Assembly (NCBI RefSeq): GCF_000424145.1
Contig: NZ_AUJI01000023.1
Span: 33,656-97,655, forward strand
Reading direction: 5' to 3'
Length of the DNA stretch: 64,000 bases
From: Butyrivibrio sp. AC2005
GTDB taxonomy: Bacteria > Bacillota > Clostridia > Lachnospirales > Lachnospiraceae
The position numbers and the translations under genes were made by a program. Under the pieces are notes generated by a model that had not been told where the DNA came from, did no database searches, and was given only the letters and a program-made list of their open reading frames with translations. Numbering within the stretch: position 1 is the first letter of the stretch; each line of letters opens with the position of its first letter. Shown in pieces: positions 9,464-19,087 of this stretch.

Positions 9464-10360
9464 TCAGCCCTTTACACCACCAAGTGTAACACCACCGACG
9501 ATGTATCTGGAGAGAACAAGGTATACAACGATTACAGGGAAAATTGAGAATGCAATCATTACGTAAACCTGTCCCATATCAAACTTCAGCCAGTCTGCTG
9601 AACGAAGCTGTGCAATAAGAATAGGCAATGTTTTCTTAGTATCAGTATGAAGTACCAGCGCAGGTGTGAAGTAGTTATTCCAACTGCTTACAAAAGTGAA
9701 AATAGCCTGAACAGCTATAGCCGGTTTCATCAAAGGTAATACTATACTGTTAAATGTTCTAAACTCGCCTGATCCGTCAATTCTTGCTGCCTCTATAAGA
9801 GAAAGCGGAAGTGTTGAATCCATATACTGCTTCATATAAAAGAATACTGAAGGAGCAGCAATTGCAGGAATTGTAAGCGGAACAAATGAATCATCAAGTC
9901 CCATCTTACCGATTAACTGCAGGAATCCAAGCGCTGTAACCTGCGCAGGAATCATCATTACCATAAGGATAAATGTAAACATAAAGTTCTTTAACTTAAA
10001 ATCATATGCATGAATTGCATAGGCTGTCATTGTTGAGAAATATGTTGACAAAACAGCCGTAACAACTGCTATGAAAAGTGAGTTAAAAATACCGTTAAAA
10101 ATCGGTAATGTACCGTTTTTAAGATTTGTCCAGTTCTCGATAATGTGTGTACTGGGTATTGCTGTGAAACCTGAGCTAAGCTCCTGATGAGATCTGGTCG
10201 AGTTGATAAATAATACATAAAACCAGAACAAGCACAGGAAAGATACCAGAACCAGTACCACATATGCAATTATTCTTCTGGCCTGTACAGAAGCACCATT
10301 TTCCTTCTGACCTGCCATTAAGCTTCTATTAGGTAAAGCCATAGTTGTATCAGCTGCCAT
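9464..10360 (-). CDS. Sugar ABC transporter permease, MalG type
   Basis: Inner-membrane subunit of 298 residues with six predicted membrane segments, the first near residues 30-50 (VLVLVSFLCLFWFYVLF). The EAA loop that contacts the ATPase reads EAARIDGSGEFRTFNSIVLP. The start at 10360 has GAGAGG upstream. It is last in the unit solute-binding protein, MalF-type permease, MalG-type permease, 40 bp after the preceding gene. No ATP-binding subunit is encoded nearby, as is common for CUT1 sugar importers that share one MsmK-type ATPase. The neighbouring cellobiose phosphorylase suggests cello-oligosaccharides as cargo; this is inference. Confidence 0.95.
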   Translation of the reverse strand: MAADTTMALPNRSLMAGQKENGASVQARRIIAYVVLVLVSFLCLFWFYVLFINSTRSHQELSSGFTAIPSTHIIENWTNLKNGTLPIFNGIFNSLFIAVVTAVLSTYFSTMTAYAIHAYDFKLKNFMFTFILMVMMIPAQVTALGFLQLIGKMGLDDSFVPLTIPAIAAPSVFFYMKQYMDSTLPLSLIEAARIDGSGEFRTFNSIVLPLMKPAIAVQAIFTFVSSWNNYFTPALVLHTDTKKTLPILIAQLRSADWLKFDMGQVYVMIAFSIFPVIVVYLVLSRYIVGGVTLGGVKG

Positions 10361-10400
10361 ATTTTTTTCCTCTCTCTAAATCATTGTTAACAAAAGCATC

Positions 10401-11333
10401 TTATGCTTTGTTTTTGCTTCTCTTCTTTTCTTTCTCACCTGAAGCTGTAAACTTAAATACGATGAGACTCAGAATACCTGTTATTACGAACATGAATACT
10501 GAAAGTGCACCGCCAAGTCCATAGTTCTTGCTGTACAGATGCTTATTCAGGTACATAATAAGTGTCATTGATGAACGCATGGGATCTCCGGTTCCGTCTG
10601 TCAGGATCTGAGGAACATCGAACATCTGAAGTCCACCGATGAGTGAAGTAATCATAACAAAGATAAGAATAGGTTTAAGCAGCGGTAATGTTATTTTATA
10701 GAAAATCTGAGTAGCCGTAGCTCCATCAACCTGAGCAGCCTCGAAGAGTGAAGGGTCAATACCCATCATTCCAGCCATCAGAAGAATAGTCGTATTACCA
10801 AACCACATAATACAGTTCATGAATGCTACAAGTGAACGAACAGACCATACATGAGACATAAACTGATATGACTCCTTTATAACACCAAGCTGTAAAAGCA
10901 GAGAGTTAATCGGTCCTGTGTTTGCAAATAATGTAAAGAACAGCATTGAGAATGCAGATGCCATAATAAGATTAGGCATATATATAACTGTCTTGAAAAA
11001 TCCCTGTCCTTTAAGTCTGAGTGAAGGATCTGTGAACCATGCACCAAGCAGAAGAGACAAAATTATCTGAGGCACAAAGCCCATAACCCACATGATCAGA
11101 GTATTTACAAGATAAGTCGGCAAATCGCCGTTTGTAATAATAGTAGCGTAATTCTTTAAACCTACGAAGTTAGGTCCAATCTGAGTAAGACCTGAACGAT
11201 AATTCTCAAAGAATGAATTATAAACAGTAGTTACCAAAGGTATCATTTGGAAAACAAGATAAACAACAATAAAAGGAATAAGGAAAATATAGCCCCATTT
11301 ATTGTAGCTTACTACTTTACTCTTTTTTTTCAT
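10401..11333 (-). CDS. Sugar ABC transporter permease, MalF/UgpA type
   Basis: 310 residues, six predicted membrane segments, beginning WGYIFLIPFIVVYLVF and ending in GEKEKKRSKNKA, a basic cytoplasmic tail. The EAA loop is EAAQVDGATATQIFYKITLP. The start at 11333 has AAGGGGA. It pairs with the MalG-type permease to form the transmembrane channel of a CUT1 importer. A 117-bp gap with a hairpin separates it from the solute-binding gene, a layout that usually gives more binding protein than permease. Confidence 0.95.
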   Translation of the reverse strand: MKKKSKVVSYNKWGYIFLIPFIVVYLVFQMIPLVTTVYNSFFENYRSGLTQIGPNFVGLKNYATIITNGDLPTYLVNTLIMWVMGFVPQIILSLLLGAWFTDPSLRLKGQGFFKTVIYMPNLIMASAFSMLFFTLFANTGPINSLLLQLGVIKESYQFMSHVWSVRSLVAFMNCIMWFGNTTILLMAGMMGIDPSLFEAAQVDGATATQIFYKITLPLLKPILIFVMITSLIGGLQMFDVPQILTDGTGDPMRSSMTLIMYLNKHLYSKNYGLGGALSVFMFVITGILSLIVFKFTASGEKEKKRSKNKA

Positions 11334-11371
11334 AAGCGTCCCCTTTTCAATCTAGCGGTTTTCAATATACA

Positions 11372-11398
11372 GGGCGCAGAGGAATGTCCCTTGCGCCC
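11372..11398 (-). promoter_or_regulatory. Intercistronic hairpin between binding protein and permeases
   Basis: GGGCGCA (11372-11378) pairs with TGCGCCC (11392-11398), with an inner GGA/TCC helix. No T tract follows in the direction of transcription, so it looks like an mRNA-stabilising or partial-attenuation element rather than a full terminator. Confidence 0.55.
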
Positions 11399-11450
11399 CG
11401 CAAATGTTTGCATAATCGTAAGGCCTTTTGCCTATCGATTTTTAAAAATA

Positions 11451-12935
11451 TCAGTCAGCTGTAACTTCAGGATACTTCTCAACTACAGCCTTCTTGAATA
11501 CCTCAAGTGCCTCATCAAGAGTAGCGTTGCCTTCGAAGTAGTTCTTTGCAGCGTTCTGGAAAGCTTCGTTACATCCCTGATCGTATGCAGAAAGGTTAGA
11601 AAGGTCTATCTTCTCAGCACCTTCAGCAAGCTGCTTGTAAGGATTCTGTCCACCAAGAAGTGCAAGGTTACCTGAATCATCAGAAGCAAGCTCTGCAAGA
11701 ACTGTCTTGCTGTTTACACAGTCAGCATCCTTTGTTGCGATTTCCTTAAGAACGTCCTTATCTGTTGTCATTGTAAGGATGATATCCTTAACAAGACTAG
11801 CATTGTCTGTACCTGTAGCTGCGCAGATCCATGTGCCGCCCCAGAAATAAGACTGAGGTCCTACACAGTATCCCCAACCACCCTGGTTAGCGATTGTGCC
11901 TTCCTGATCAGCATCAAGACAGAAATTGAAGAACCAAGCGGGTCCAAAGTAGCAGAAGATCTTTCCATCAGGAGTCTTACCCTTTGCCCAGTCATCACCC
12001 CAAAGGTCATATGTGTTCTCAGCCTTAGCATCAACAAGTTCCTTAGAATCATTTATCCAGTTCATAAGGTTGTCATCAATTACGAGCTTACCATCCTGTA
12101 CCCACTTACCTGATACGTTGTTAGAATATGTACGATATGTATCGTTTACAGAACACATTGTGTAGCCAGCTTCCTCTGCCTTCTTAGCTGTCTCAACATA
12201 CTTGCTCCAATCAGCTACTGATGCCTGAACTTCATCAGGATCATCTGTTCCAAGAACTTCCTTAGCAGCCTCACGGTTGTAAATAAGACCAGCTGAGCAT
12301 GCCTGCCATGAAGATCCCTTAAGCTTACCGTTGCTATCTGTTACGATAGACTGTGTATATGTGTACTGGTCAGCAAGATCAGCATCTGAAATACCAAGAT
12401 CTGCTAAAGCCATTGTGTAATCTGTATCTACATACTTAAGAGCGTAGTCAGCCTCAACAAGGAAAAGATCGATCTTGTCATCATCAGCTGCATCAGCCTG
12501 CTTAAGAAGTGTCTCATCAAGGTTGTTCTGATAAGCGTTGTCATCACTGGGAGTGATGTTCCAAACTACATCTACATCACCGATCTTACCGTGTGTAGCG
12601 TCAACCTCTTCATAACCCTTGTAATGATCTGTAAGTCTTGACTTAAACTCTTCGTTCCAGGCATAGATGTTGAGAACCTTGCCCTCATCAGCTGCAACCT
12701 CTGTTGTCTCCTCTGTAGCAGCCTCTTCTGTAGCAGCCTCTTCTGTAGCAGCCTCTTCTGTAGCAGCTTCTTCAGTTGAAGCTTCTTCTGTAGCAGCTTC
12801 CTCTGTAGCTGTTTCAGTTGATGCTTCTTCAGCAGGAGCATCTGTTGCAGGTGCTGCATTGTTTCCGCCACATCCAGCGATCATTCCAGCTACCATAGTT
12901 GTTGAAAGTAATACACCAAGTAACTTTCTTTTCAT
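11451..12935 (-). CDS. Sugar ABC transporter solute-binding lipoprotein
   Basis: 494 residues. The signal MKRKLLGVLLSTTMVAGMIAGC gives a lipid cysteine at 22. Residues about 32-85 are a low-complexity spacer built from the five-residue repeat EEAAT. The mature domain from about residue 88 (GKVLNIYAWNEEFKSRL) is a family-1 extracellular solute-binding fold rich in aromatic residues (WGYCVGPQSYFWGGTW). It is first in the importer unit. The LacI gene lies directly upstream on the same strand, 83 bp away. Probable cargo is cellobiose or longer cellodextrins, inferred from the linked GH94 enzyme; xylo-oligosaccharides are the main alternative given the adjacent xylan locus. Confidence 0.95.
   Translation of the reverse strand: MKRKLLGVLLSTTMVAGMIAGCGGNNAAPATDAPAEEASTETATEEAATEEASTEEAATEEAATEEAATEEAATEETTEVAADEGKVLNIYAWNEEFKSRLTDHYKGYEEVDATHGKIGDVDVVWNITPSDDNAYQNNLDETLLKQADAADDDKIDLFLVEADYALKYVDTDYTMALADLGISDADLADQYTYTQSIVTDSNGKLKGSSWQACSAGLIYNREAAKEVLGTDDPDEVQASVADWSKYVETAKKAEEAGYTMCSVNDTYRTYSNNVSGKWVQDGKLVIDDNLMNWINDSKELVDAKAENTYDLWGDDWAKGKTPDGKIFCYFGPAWFFNFCLDADQEGTIANQGGWGYCVGPQSYFWGGTWICAATGTDNASLVKDIILTMTTDKDVLKEIATKDADCVNSKTVLAELASDDSGNLALLGGQNPYKQLAEGAEKIDLSNLSAYDQGCNEAFQNAAKNYFEGNATLDEALEVFKKAVVEKYPEVTAD
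12708..12820. repeat. 15-bp tandem repeats coding the lipoprotein spacer
   Basis: About seven head-to-tail copies of a 15-bp unit (GCAGCCTCTTCTGTA on the plus strand) encode the EEAAT repeats. At least three copies are identical at the DNA level, so copy number is likely to vary between strains. Confidence 0.85.
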
Positions 12936-12985
12936 GAAATTGTACCTCCCTGTTTCATTAAATAATGAAAAATGATTAGTTGTAT

Positions 12986-13007
12986 TTTTAAAACAGCTTT
13001 TGCTGTC
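12986..13007 (-). terminator. Weak terminator after the LacI gene
   Basis: On the minus strand ACAGC-AAAA-GCTGT is followed by TTTTAAAAAT. The stem has only five pairs, so readthrough from the LacI gene into the transporter unit is possible. Confidence 0.45.
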
Positions 13008-13018
13008 TTAAATCGTTA

Positions 13019-14047
13019 TTAAATGATTTTTTTTACAGTTTCACCTTTGTTGAGATGGCCCGGAACTATAACCTGTTCACTAAGGGTGGTCCTGGGATTC
13101 TCTATGGAATCTATAAGCTTTTCAGCTGCCTTCCTACCCAAAAGATCAGTATCCTGAACTATTGTTGTGAACTGTGGACTGTATTTCATAGCTATATCGA
13201 TTCCATCGTATCCGGCTATTGAAATATCATCTGGTATTTTTAATCCCTTCTGTTTTATTGCGTTTATGCCACCGAATGTAGCAAAATCATCGGGATATAA
13301 TATGCAAGTTGGTCTGTCACTTAATTCCAAAAGTTTCTCAGTTGCTTTCTGAGCACCAACGGTGTCTCGATATTCAACCTCCAATACATATTCGTCAGGG
13401 ATCTCAAGGTTCAAATCCATCGCCGTCTTATAAAAACTTTTCAAACGGCTCTGAGTAACTGCTGAATCTGTACCATGTATATAGGCGATTTTCCTATGTC
13501 CCATTTCATAAATATATGTAAGCAGATCCTTCATCCCCATGACGTTATCCGATATAATAGCGGATCTGTCATTGAAAACATGGTCAATGGTAACAACCGG
13601 TATGTTTCCTCTTACAAGCTCCTCAACCTCGGGTTTGTAGAAGTCAACGCAGGCAATTGCCACTCCGTCGAAGTTTCTGTACCTTGCATGTGCAAGATAT
13701 GACATATACCCTTGAGAACTTCTGTTATTACTGATAAAGGTAAGGTCGTAACCTTTTTCTTCAATCTTTTTCTTGAAGCTCTCGATGACTCTGGCGAAAT
13801 AATTATGTGTAAGTCCGCTCTGTGAATCATCCATGAATAAAAGGCCTATATTATAAGTACGATTTGTTTTTAACGCTTTAGCAGCAAAATTGGGAAAATA
13901 TCCCATAGCCTCTGCTGTTTCTCGAACAAGATCCTTTGTCTCCTGACCAATGTCTGCCTGGTCATTTAATGCCTTTGAAACTGTAGCGACAGATACCTTA
14001 CACGCGGCTGCAATATCTTTCAATGAAACTCTTTTACGTGCTGACAT
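13019..14047 (-). CDS. LacI-family transcriptional regulator
   Basis: 342 residues. The N-terminal helix-turn-helix reads VSLKDIAAACKVSVATVSKAL, followed by the hinge helix NFAAKALKTNRT and the periplasmic-binding-like sensor (YNIGLLFMDDSQSGL, PVVTIDHVF, DISIAGYDGIDIAMKYSPQFTTI). Family members repress sugar genes until an inducer binds. It sits between the importer it probably controls and the divergent cellobiose phosphorylase gene. Palindromes with a central CG, the hallmark of LacI operators, lie next to its own start (14068-14077) and at the phosphorylase promoter (14332-14345), so autoregulation and phosphorylase control are likely. Confidence 0.95.
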   Translation of the reverse strand: MSARKRVSLKDIAAACKVSVATVSKALNDQADIGQETKDLVRETAEAMGYFPNFAAKALKTNRTYNIGLLFMDDSQSGLTHNYFARVIESFKKKIEEKGYDLTFISNNRSSQGYMSYLAHARYRNFDGVAIACVDFYKPEVEELVRGNIPVVTIDHVFNDRSAIISDNVMGMKDLLTYIYEMGHRKIAYIHGTDSAVTQSRLKSFYKTAMDLNLEIPDEYVLEVEYRDTVGAQKATEKLLELSDRPTCILYPDDFATFGGINAIKQKGLKIPDDISIAGYDGIDIAMKYSPQFTTIVQDTDLLGRKAAEKLIDSIENPRTTLSEQVIVPGHLNKGETVKKII

Positions 14048-14067
14048 CTGTCCCCCTTAACTTTTCT

Positions 14068-14077
14068 AAAACGTTTT
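14068..14077. promoter_or_regulatory. LacI-type operator near the regulator's start
   Basis: Perfect palindrome AAAACGTTTT 21 bp upstream of the LacI start codon. The central CG and A/T arms match the usual LacI/GalR operator form. Confidence 0.6.
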
Positions 14078-14285
14078 CGTAACTTGAATATACAACACAA
14101 TTTCCATCAAATCAATATATTATTTTAATTTTGTTGTGCATTTTGTATCTTTTTGTGATTAATTTACAAATTTTAACTTAAAAAATGTATTACTTTTCAT
14201 AAAAACCAGTCCAACTCCGCATATTTTCTTAAACGTAGCGAAAAAAATCGTTATGTTAAGCTTCTGCGACAATAAAGAAAATGTC

Positions 14286-14345
14286 TTGAAATATCGGAAA
14301 CATCACTATATAATCGTTTTAGCAAATAATGCTTAATCGTTTAAG
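14286..14345 (+). promoter_or_regulatory. Promoter and operator of the cellobiose phosphorylase gene
   Basis: A sigma-A-like promoter has TTGAAA at 14286-14291 and TATAAT at 14309-14314 with a 17-bp spacer. TAATCGTTTTAG overlaps the -10 element. CTTAATCGTTTAAG at 14332-14345 is a 14-bp palindrome with only the bases beside the central CG unmatched. A LacI protein bound here would block transcription start. Confidence 0.75.
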
Positions 14346-14366
14346 ATTTTTTTAGGAGGAATATCG

Positions 14367-16799
14367 ATGAAATACGGATTTTTCGATGACAAAAACCGCG
14401 AATACGTAATCACCACACCTAAGACTCCCCTGCCCTGGATCAATTACCTTGGCAATAAGGATTTCTTTACACTTATTTCTAATACATGTGGTGGTTATTC
14501 TTTTTATAAGGATGCTAAACTTCTTCGCCTTACCAGATATCGTTACAATAACGTACCTTACGATAATAATGGTAAATATTTCTATATTAAAGATGGCGAA
14601 ACAGTTTGGAATCCCGGCTGGCAGCCTGTGAAGGCAGAGCTTGATTCCTATGAATGCCGCCATGGTATAGGATATAGTAAGTTCACTTCTGAAAAGAACG
14701 GCGTTAAAGCTTCTGTTCTTTCTTTTGTACCCATGAATGATACTTGCGAGATATCTCATGTAGAGCTCACAAATAACAGCTCTTCTGAAAAGAGCATTCA
14801 GCTTTTCTCATATGTAGAGTGGTGTCTTTGGAATGCAGATGATGATATGAAGAACTTCCAGCGTAATCTCAGTACCGGTGAAGTTGAGATTGTAGACTCC
14901 ACAATTTTCCACAAGACAGAGTATCGTGAGAGAAGAAACCACTACGCTATATATTCTGTAAATACTAAAGTAGATGCAATCGATACAAGCCGTGACGCAT
15001 TCCTTGGCTTATACAATGGTCCCGATCATCCGGATGCCGTATTTGCAGGTCAGCTCACAAACTCTGTAGCAAGTGGCTGGTCACCAATTGCAGCACATCA
15101 GATTAACATAACACTTGCTCCCGGTGAGACAAAGACCTTCAACTTTGTTCTTGGCTATGTTGAGAACCCTGAGGAAGAGAAATGGGAATCACACGGTATT
15201 ATTAATAAGAAGCGTGCAAATGAACTCCTTGCTAAGTATCAGTCAGATGCTGATGTTGAAAAGGCACTTGCTGAGCTTAACACCTACTGGGATAACCTCC
15301 TTTCCATCTATCATATTAAGTCCGGAAATGAAAAAGTTGACCGTATGGTAAATATCTGGAACCAGTATCAGTGCATGGTTACATTCAACATGTCACGTTC
15401 TGCTTCCTACTATGAGTCCGGAATCGGCCGTGGAATGGGCTTTAGAGATTCTTGTCAGGATCTTCTTGGCTTCGTACACCTCATTCCCGACAGAGCAAGA
15501 GAGCGTATCATTGATATCGCTTCTACACAGTTCCAGGATGGTAGTGCATATCACCAGTATCAGCCTCTTACAAAGAAGGGTAATTCCGACATCGGATCCG
15601 GATTTAATGATGATCCGCTGTGGCTGATTGCAGGTACCAGCGCATATATTAGAGAAACAGGTGATATGTCAATCCTTGACGAAACCGTTCCTTTTGATAA
15701 TGACATGAGCGTTGCTACTCCTCTTATGAACCACCTGAAGAGAAGTTTCGATTACACAGTTAACCATAAGGGTCCTCACGATCTTCCTCTGATCGGACGT
15801 GCAGACTGGAATGACTGTCTGAACCTTAACTGCTTCTCTGCTCACCCGGGCGAATCCTTCCAGACCTTTGGTCCCAGTGAAGGACCTGTTGCTGAATCAG
15901 TATTCATCGCCGGTATGTTTGTAAAATATGGTGAAGAATATGCTCAGTTATGTGAGCTTAAGGGCGATAAGGCTGAAGCAGACAGAGCTCGTGAAGAAGT
16001 TAAAAAGATGTATGATGCTGTATGTACAGCAGGTTGGGACGGCGAATGGTTTGTTCGTGCTTATGACGCTTATTCCAACAAAGTTGGTTCTCATGAATGT
16101 AAAGAAGGTCAGATATATATCGAGCCTCAGGGCTTCTGTGTACTTGCAGGAATCGGTGTTAAGGAAGGTCTTGCCGAGAAGGCCCTCAAGAGCGTTAAAG
16201 AGCGTCTTGATACCAAATATGGTGTAATGATTCTTCAGCCTGCCTATACAGAATACCATTTAGAGCTTGGTGAAGTTAGTTCATATCCTCCGGGATACAA
16301 AGAGAATGCCGGTATCTTCTGCCATAATAACCCTTGGGTTTCTATTGCAGAGACAGTCCTCGGACATGGCGACAGAGCATTTGAGATCTATAAGAAGACA
16401 TGCCCGGCTTATGTAGAGGAGATAAGTGATATCCATTGCACAGAGCCTTATGTATACTCACAGATGGTAGCAGGAAGGGATGCTAAGTTCCATGGTCAGG
16501 GTAAGAATAGCTGGCTTACAGGAACTGCTGCATGGACCTTTGTAAATATCTCACAGTATATCCTCGGAATATATCCTACACACAAGGGATTATCAGTAGA
16601 TCCTTGCGTTCCTGCTGATTTTGGTGATTTCGAGCTTACAAGAAAATTCAGAGGAGCTACATACAACATCTCTGTAAAGACAAACGGTGCTGAAAAGGGC
16701 ATCAAAAAGCTTATTGTAAACGGTCAGGAAATCGCCGGAACAGTAATTCCTTATGATCCTTCCGTTTCTGAGTACAATGTAGAAGCTATTATGGGATAA
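14367..16799 (+). CDS. Cellobiose phosphorylase, GH94
   Basis: Cytoplasmic enzyme of 810 residues, the usual length for cellobiose phosphorylases, which convert cellobiose plus phosphate to glucose 1-phosphate and glucose. The start has AGGAGG. The beta-sandwich N-domain opens [21 protein letters not shown]. The helical barrel carries [19 protein letters not shown] and the acid motif [11 protein letters not shown], with the general-acid aspartate at or near 483. The region [21 protein letters not shown] also fits the phosphorylase pattern. Phosphorolysis saves ATP after import of cellodextrins by the linked ABC transporter. It is transcribed alone, divergently from the LacI gene, and ends at a strong terminator. 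Confidence 0.96.
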   Translation: MKYGFFDDKNREYVITTPKTPLPWINYLGNKDFFTLISNTCGGYSFYKDAKLLRLTRYRYNNVPYDNNGKYFYIKDGETVWNPGWQPVKAELDSYECRHGIGYSKFTSEKNGVKASVLSFVPMNDTCEISHVELTNNSSSEKSIQLFSYVEWCLWNADDDMKNFQRNLSTGEVEIVDSTIFHKTEYRERRNHYAIYSVNTKVDAIDTSRDAFLGLYNGPDHPDAVFAGQLTNSVASGWSPIAAHQINITLAPGETKTFNFVLGYVENPEEEKWESHGIINKKRANELLAKYQSDADVEKALAELNTYWDNLLSIYHIKSGNEKVDRMVNIWNQYQCMVTFNMSRSASYYESGIGRGMGFRDSCQDLLGFVHLIPDRARERIIDIASTQFQDGSAYHQYQPLTKKGNSDIGSGFNDDPLWLIAGTSAYIRETGDMSILDETVPFDNDMSVATPLMNHLKRSFDYTVNHKGPHDLPLIGRADWNDCLNLNCFSAHPGESFQTFGPSEGPVAESVFIAGMFVKYGEEYAQLCELKGDKAEADRAREEVKKMYDAVCTAGWDGEWFVRAYDAYSNKVGSHECKEGQIYIEPQGFCVLAGIGVKEGLAEKALKSVKERLDTKYGVMILQPAYTEYHLELGEVSSYPPGYKENAGIFCHNNPWVSIAETVLGHGDRAFEIYKKTCPAYVEEISDIHCTEPYVYSQMVAGRDAKFHGQGKNSWLTGTAAWTFVNISQYILGIYPTHKGLSVDPCVPADFGDFELTRKFRGATYNISVKTNGAEKGIKKLIVNGQEIAGTVIPYDPSVSEYNVEAIMG

Positions 16800-16832
16800 G
16801 AAGATTCCTTCCTTCTTGTCTATAACTCCTAA

Positions 16833-16864
16833 AAAACCCACAGTCCGCATGGACTGTGGGTTTT
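16833..16864. terminator. Intrinsic terminator after cellobiose phosphorylase
   Basis: Fourteen-pair stem (16833-16846 with 16851-16864), GCAT loop, T run at the end. The A run before it allows use by the convergent HD gene as well. Confidence 0.92.
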
Positions 16865-16878
16865 ATCAATTACATGCG

Positions 16879-17535
16879 CTATGATTTTAATATAAATGAT
16901 TTTATTGTTTCTATTGTACTTCTGAGCTGATATTTAATTAAAAAAACCGCATCGTTATACTCCGGATTATCATATTTCATCTTTTCCAAAAGAGGATATA
17001 CATAGTCCTGAGTCTCCTCTACATATTCAATGATCTTTTTTGTAGAAAATGATAATGACATGAGGCAGACATTATTGCATCTGTCTAGCGCTTTTACTAT
17101 AGATGCAATACTATCCGTTGCTATCCCGTCAAAATAGCGTTTCTTCTCTTCTTCTGTATTAGAGAAGTTGTCCGGTTTAGTCAACAATGCAACTGCCCGC
17201 TTTACCGGTTCCGAAAATGGTAATTTTTCCGGTTTTACACCGCAATCCTCACATACATCATGTAAAAGAATTGTAGCTAATACCTGATCATCCTTTATTC
17301 CCATTGCATGTGCGTGACAGGCCATCATTAAAGGATGCGTTATATATGGAATATCTTCCATTGTAACAGCGTTTTTCTTTCTTTCCTGACCTTCATGCTT
17401 ATCTCTTGCGTAGTATAAGGCCTGATAAGTTTCTGAGAGATTTTCGTTTAAAGCATATCCCATCAGGCGTGTAAACATGTGATCCTCTGAAAAAATTTTT
17501 TCCTTCAGTATCCATGCCGGCTTATCTGTGTCCAT
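16879..17535 (-). CDS. HD-domain hydrolase, SpoT/RelA hydrolase-like
   Basis: 218 residues from the ATG at 17535, preceded by AGGGAG. A 20-residue upstream extension in frame has no site. The HD signature is spread over YARDKHEGQERK, YITHPLMMACHAH and ILLHDVCEDCG, which matches the metal-binding HD_4 fold of ppGpp hydrolases. There is no synthetase or TGS/ACT domain, so the protein is much shorter than RelA/SpoT. It could be a small alarmone hydrolase or another nucleotide phosphohydrolase; the sequence does not decide. It has no obvious operon partner. Confidence 0.85.
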   Translation of the reverse strand: MDTDKPAWILKEKIFSEDHMFTRLMGYALNENLSETYQALYYARDKHEGQERKKNAVTMEDIPYITHPLMMACHAHAMGIKDDQVLATILLHDVCEDCGVKPEKLPFSEPVKRAVALLTKPDNFSNTEEEKKRYFDGIATDSIASIVKALDRCNNVCLMSLSFSTKKIIEYVEETQDYVYPLLEKMKYDNPEYNDAVFLIKYQLRSTIETIKSFILKS

Positions 17536-17644
17536 ATTGCTCTCCCTATCACTCAAGAAAAGTTCCCTGCATAGAAAGAATATCACATGATACAACCTTT
17601 GTGAGATATAGAAATATAAAATCTTTATAACGCGTTTATTATTT

Positions 17645-19084
17645 TCACCGGCTTTCCTGAACTATATTTCTTACCCAGACACCCTTTTTCACAAGAATAA
17701 AACCAATTACACATTTTAAAAATTCAAGGGCACATACACAAAAATACACGTTCTCCACAGGCATTACTGTATATCCTGCCAGAATTCTTGATACAGGAAC
17801 ACTTACAGCCCAGGTAAAACAACTGTCAAAAAGAAATGTAATAAAGGTCTTTCCGCCTGATCTAAGGGTAAAATAAGCCACATTTGCAAAAGCATTCAGG
17901 GGCATAACAACTGCTACAACCCTTATGAACTCTGTCGCAAGGTTACGGATTGCAGGTTCAGTATTATAAACCTGTGGAATAATCGGAGCCACAAGGAATA
18001 AAAGCGATCCCATAACAAGACAGCTGGTTATGCTAAGAGTCGCCATTCTCCAGGCATATATCCTGGAATTCACATAATGCTCAGCTCCAAGCTCCTGTCC
18101 CACCACTATTGATGTAGAATTACCCAGCGAAATGAAGGCCTCATTAAAAATCTGAGCAATTGTATTTGCAATATTAATGGCAGCAATAACCTCTATTCCT
18201 CGAATTGAATAGCTCTGCAAAAGTACCGCCTGCCCCATGCTCCAAAGACATTCATTAGCTAAAAGCGGAAGTGTTTTTGACATAATTGGCCAGATTAAAT
18301 GTGTCGGAACATGGAAATTCTTATAAACTCCTATAAGAAATTCGTACTTATCGCGACTTAACTTCGCCCTAATCACAATTATTCCGGCCTCCACAAATCT
18401 TGAAATAACAGTCGCTATTGCCGCTCCTGTAACTCCAAGCTTAGGAAATCCCAAATATCCGAAGATCAAAAGTATATTAAAAACAAAATTAACTATCATG
18501 GCAGTCATACTTGCTGCCATAGGAAGAGTCGTTTTTCCTGATTCTCGAATTGTTCCGGCATACACCTGTGTTAAGGAAAACGGGATTATTCCTATAAGCA
18601 TAATATACAGGTAATTCTTTGCAAGACTAAGTGTCATTGCCGCTTCCTCAGCTGAAGTATCTGCTGATATATATAAGTTTATAAGGTTTTCACCTGCAAA
18701 AAAGAATATCCCTATAGATGTAAAAGCTATAATTAACGCTACTATAAGCTTAAACCTCATAGTATATCTTACACCGTCATAATCTCCCTTCCCAAAATAC
18801 TGTGTACCATATATTCCTGCACCAGCCAAAGCACCCCAAATACACAGCATAAAAACAAACATCAGCTGGTTGACTATGGCAACAGCTGACATCGCAAGTG
18901 TACCAACCTGCCCGACCATTACATTGTCAAGCAGGCTGACAATATTAGAAAGTGTATTCTGGATGATCATTGGTAATACTACCAGCGCGACCTTCCTATA
19001 AAAAAACGGTTCACCAATCAGGCATTCTTTTAACGAAAGCTTGGTATTAACAGCTTCGGCAACCGTCATATCATTTTTTCCCAT
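17645..19084 (-). CDS. MATE-family multidrug efflux transporter
   Basis: 479 residues with about twelve membrane segments in two similar halves. The first half shows PMIIQNTLSNIVSLLDNVMVGQ, the MATE N-terminal signature; VTGAAIATVISR follows in the middle. Family members export cationic drugs or metabolites in exchange for Na+ or H+. It starts three bases after the stop of the small anchored protein gene at 19088, so the two are likely co-transcribed, and the only ribosome site (GGAGT) lies inside the upstream gene's end. Confidence 0.94.
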   Translation of the reverse strand: MGKNDMTVAEAVNTKLSLKECLIGEPFFYRKVALVVLPMIIQNTLSNIVSLLDNVMVGQVGTLAMSAVAIVNQLMFVFMLCIWGALAGAGIYGTQYFGKGDYDGVRYTMRFKLIVALIIAFTSIGIFFFAGENLINLYISADTSAEEAAMTLSLAKNYLYIMLIGIIPFSLTQVYAGTIRESGKTTLPMAASMTAMIVNFVFNILLIFGYLGFPKLGVTGAAIATVISRFVEAGIIVIRAKLSRDKYEFLIGVYKNFHVPTHLIWPIMSKTLPLLANECLWSMGQAVLLQSYSIRGIEVIAAINIANTIAQIFNEAFISLGNSTSIVVGQELGAEHYVNSRIYAWRMATLSITSCLVMGSLLFLVAPIIPQVYNTEPAIRNLATEFIRVVAVVMPLNAFANVAYFTLRSGGKTFITFLFDSCFTWAVSVPVSRILAGYTVMPVENVYFCVCALEFLKCVIGFILVKKGVWVRNIVQESR

Positions 19085-19087
19085 ATA

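Noticed and set aside
13007..13022. CTTAAATCGTTATTAA near the end of the LacI gene as operator for the importer
   Set aside because: The arms do not match when centred on CG, so it is not a convincing palindrome.
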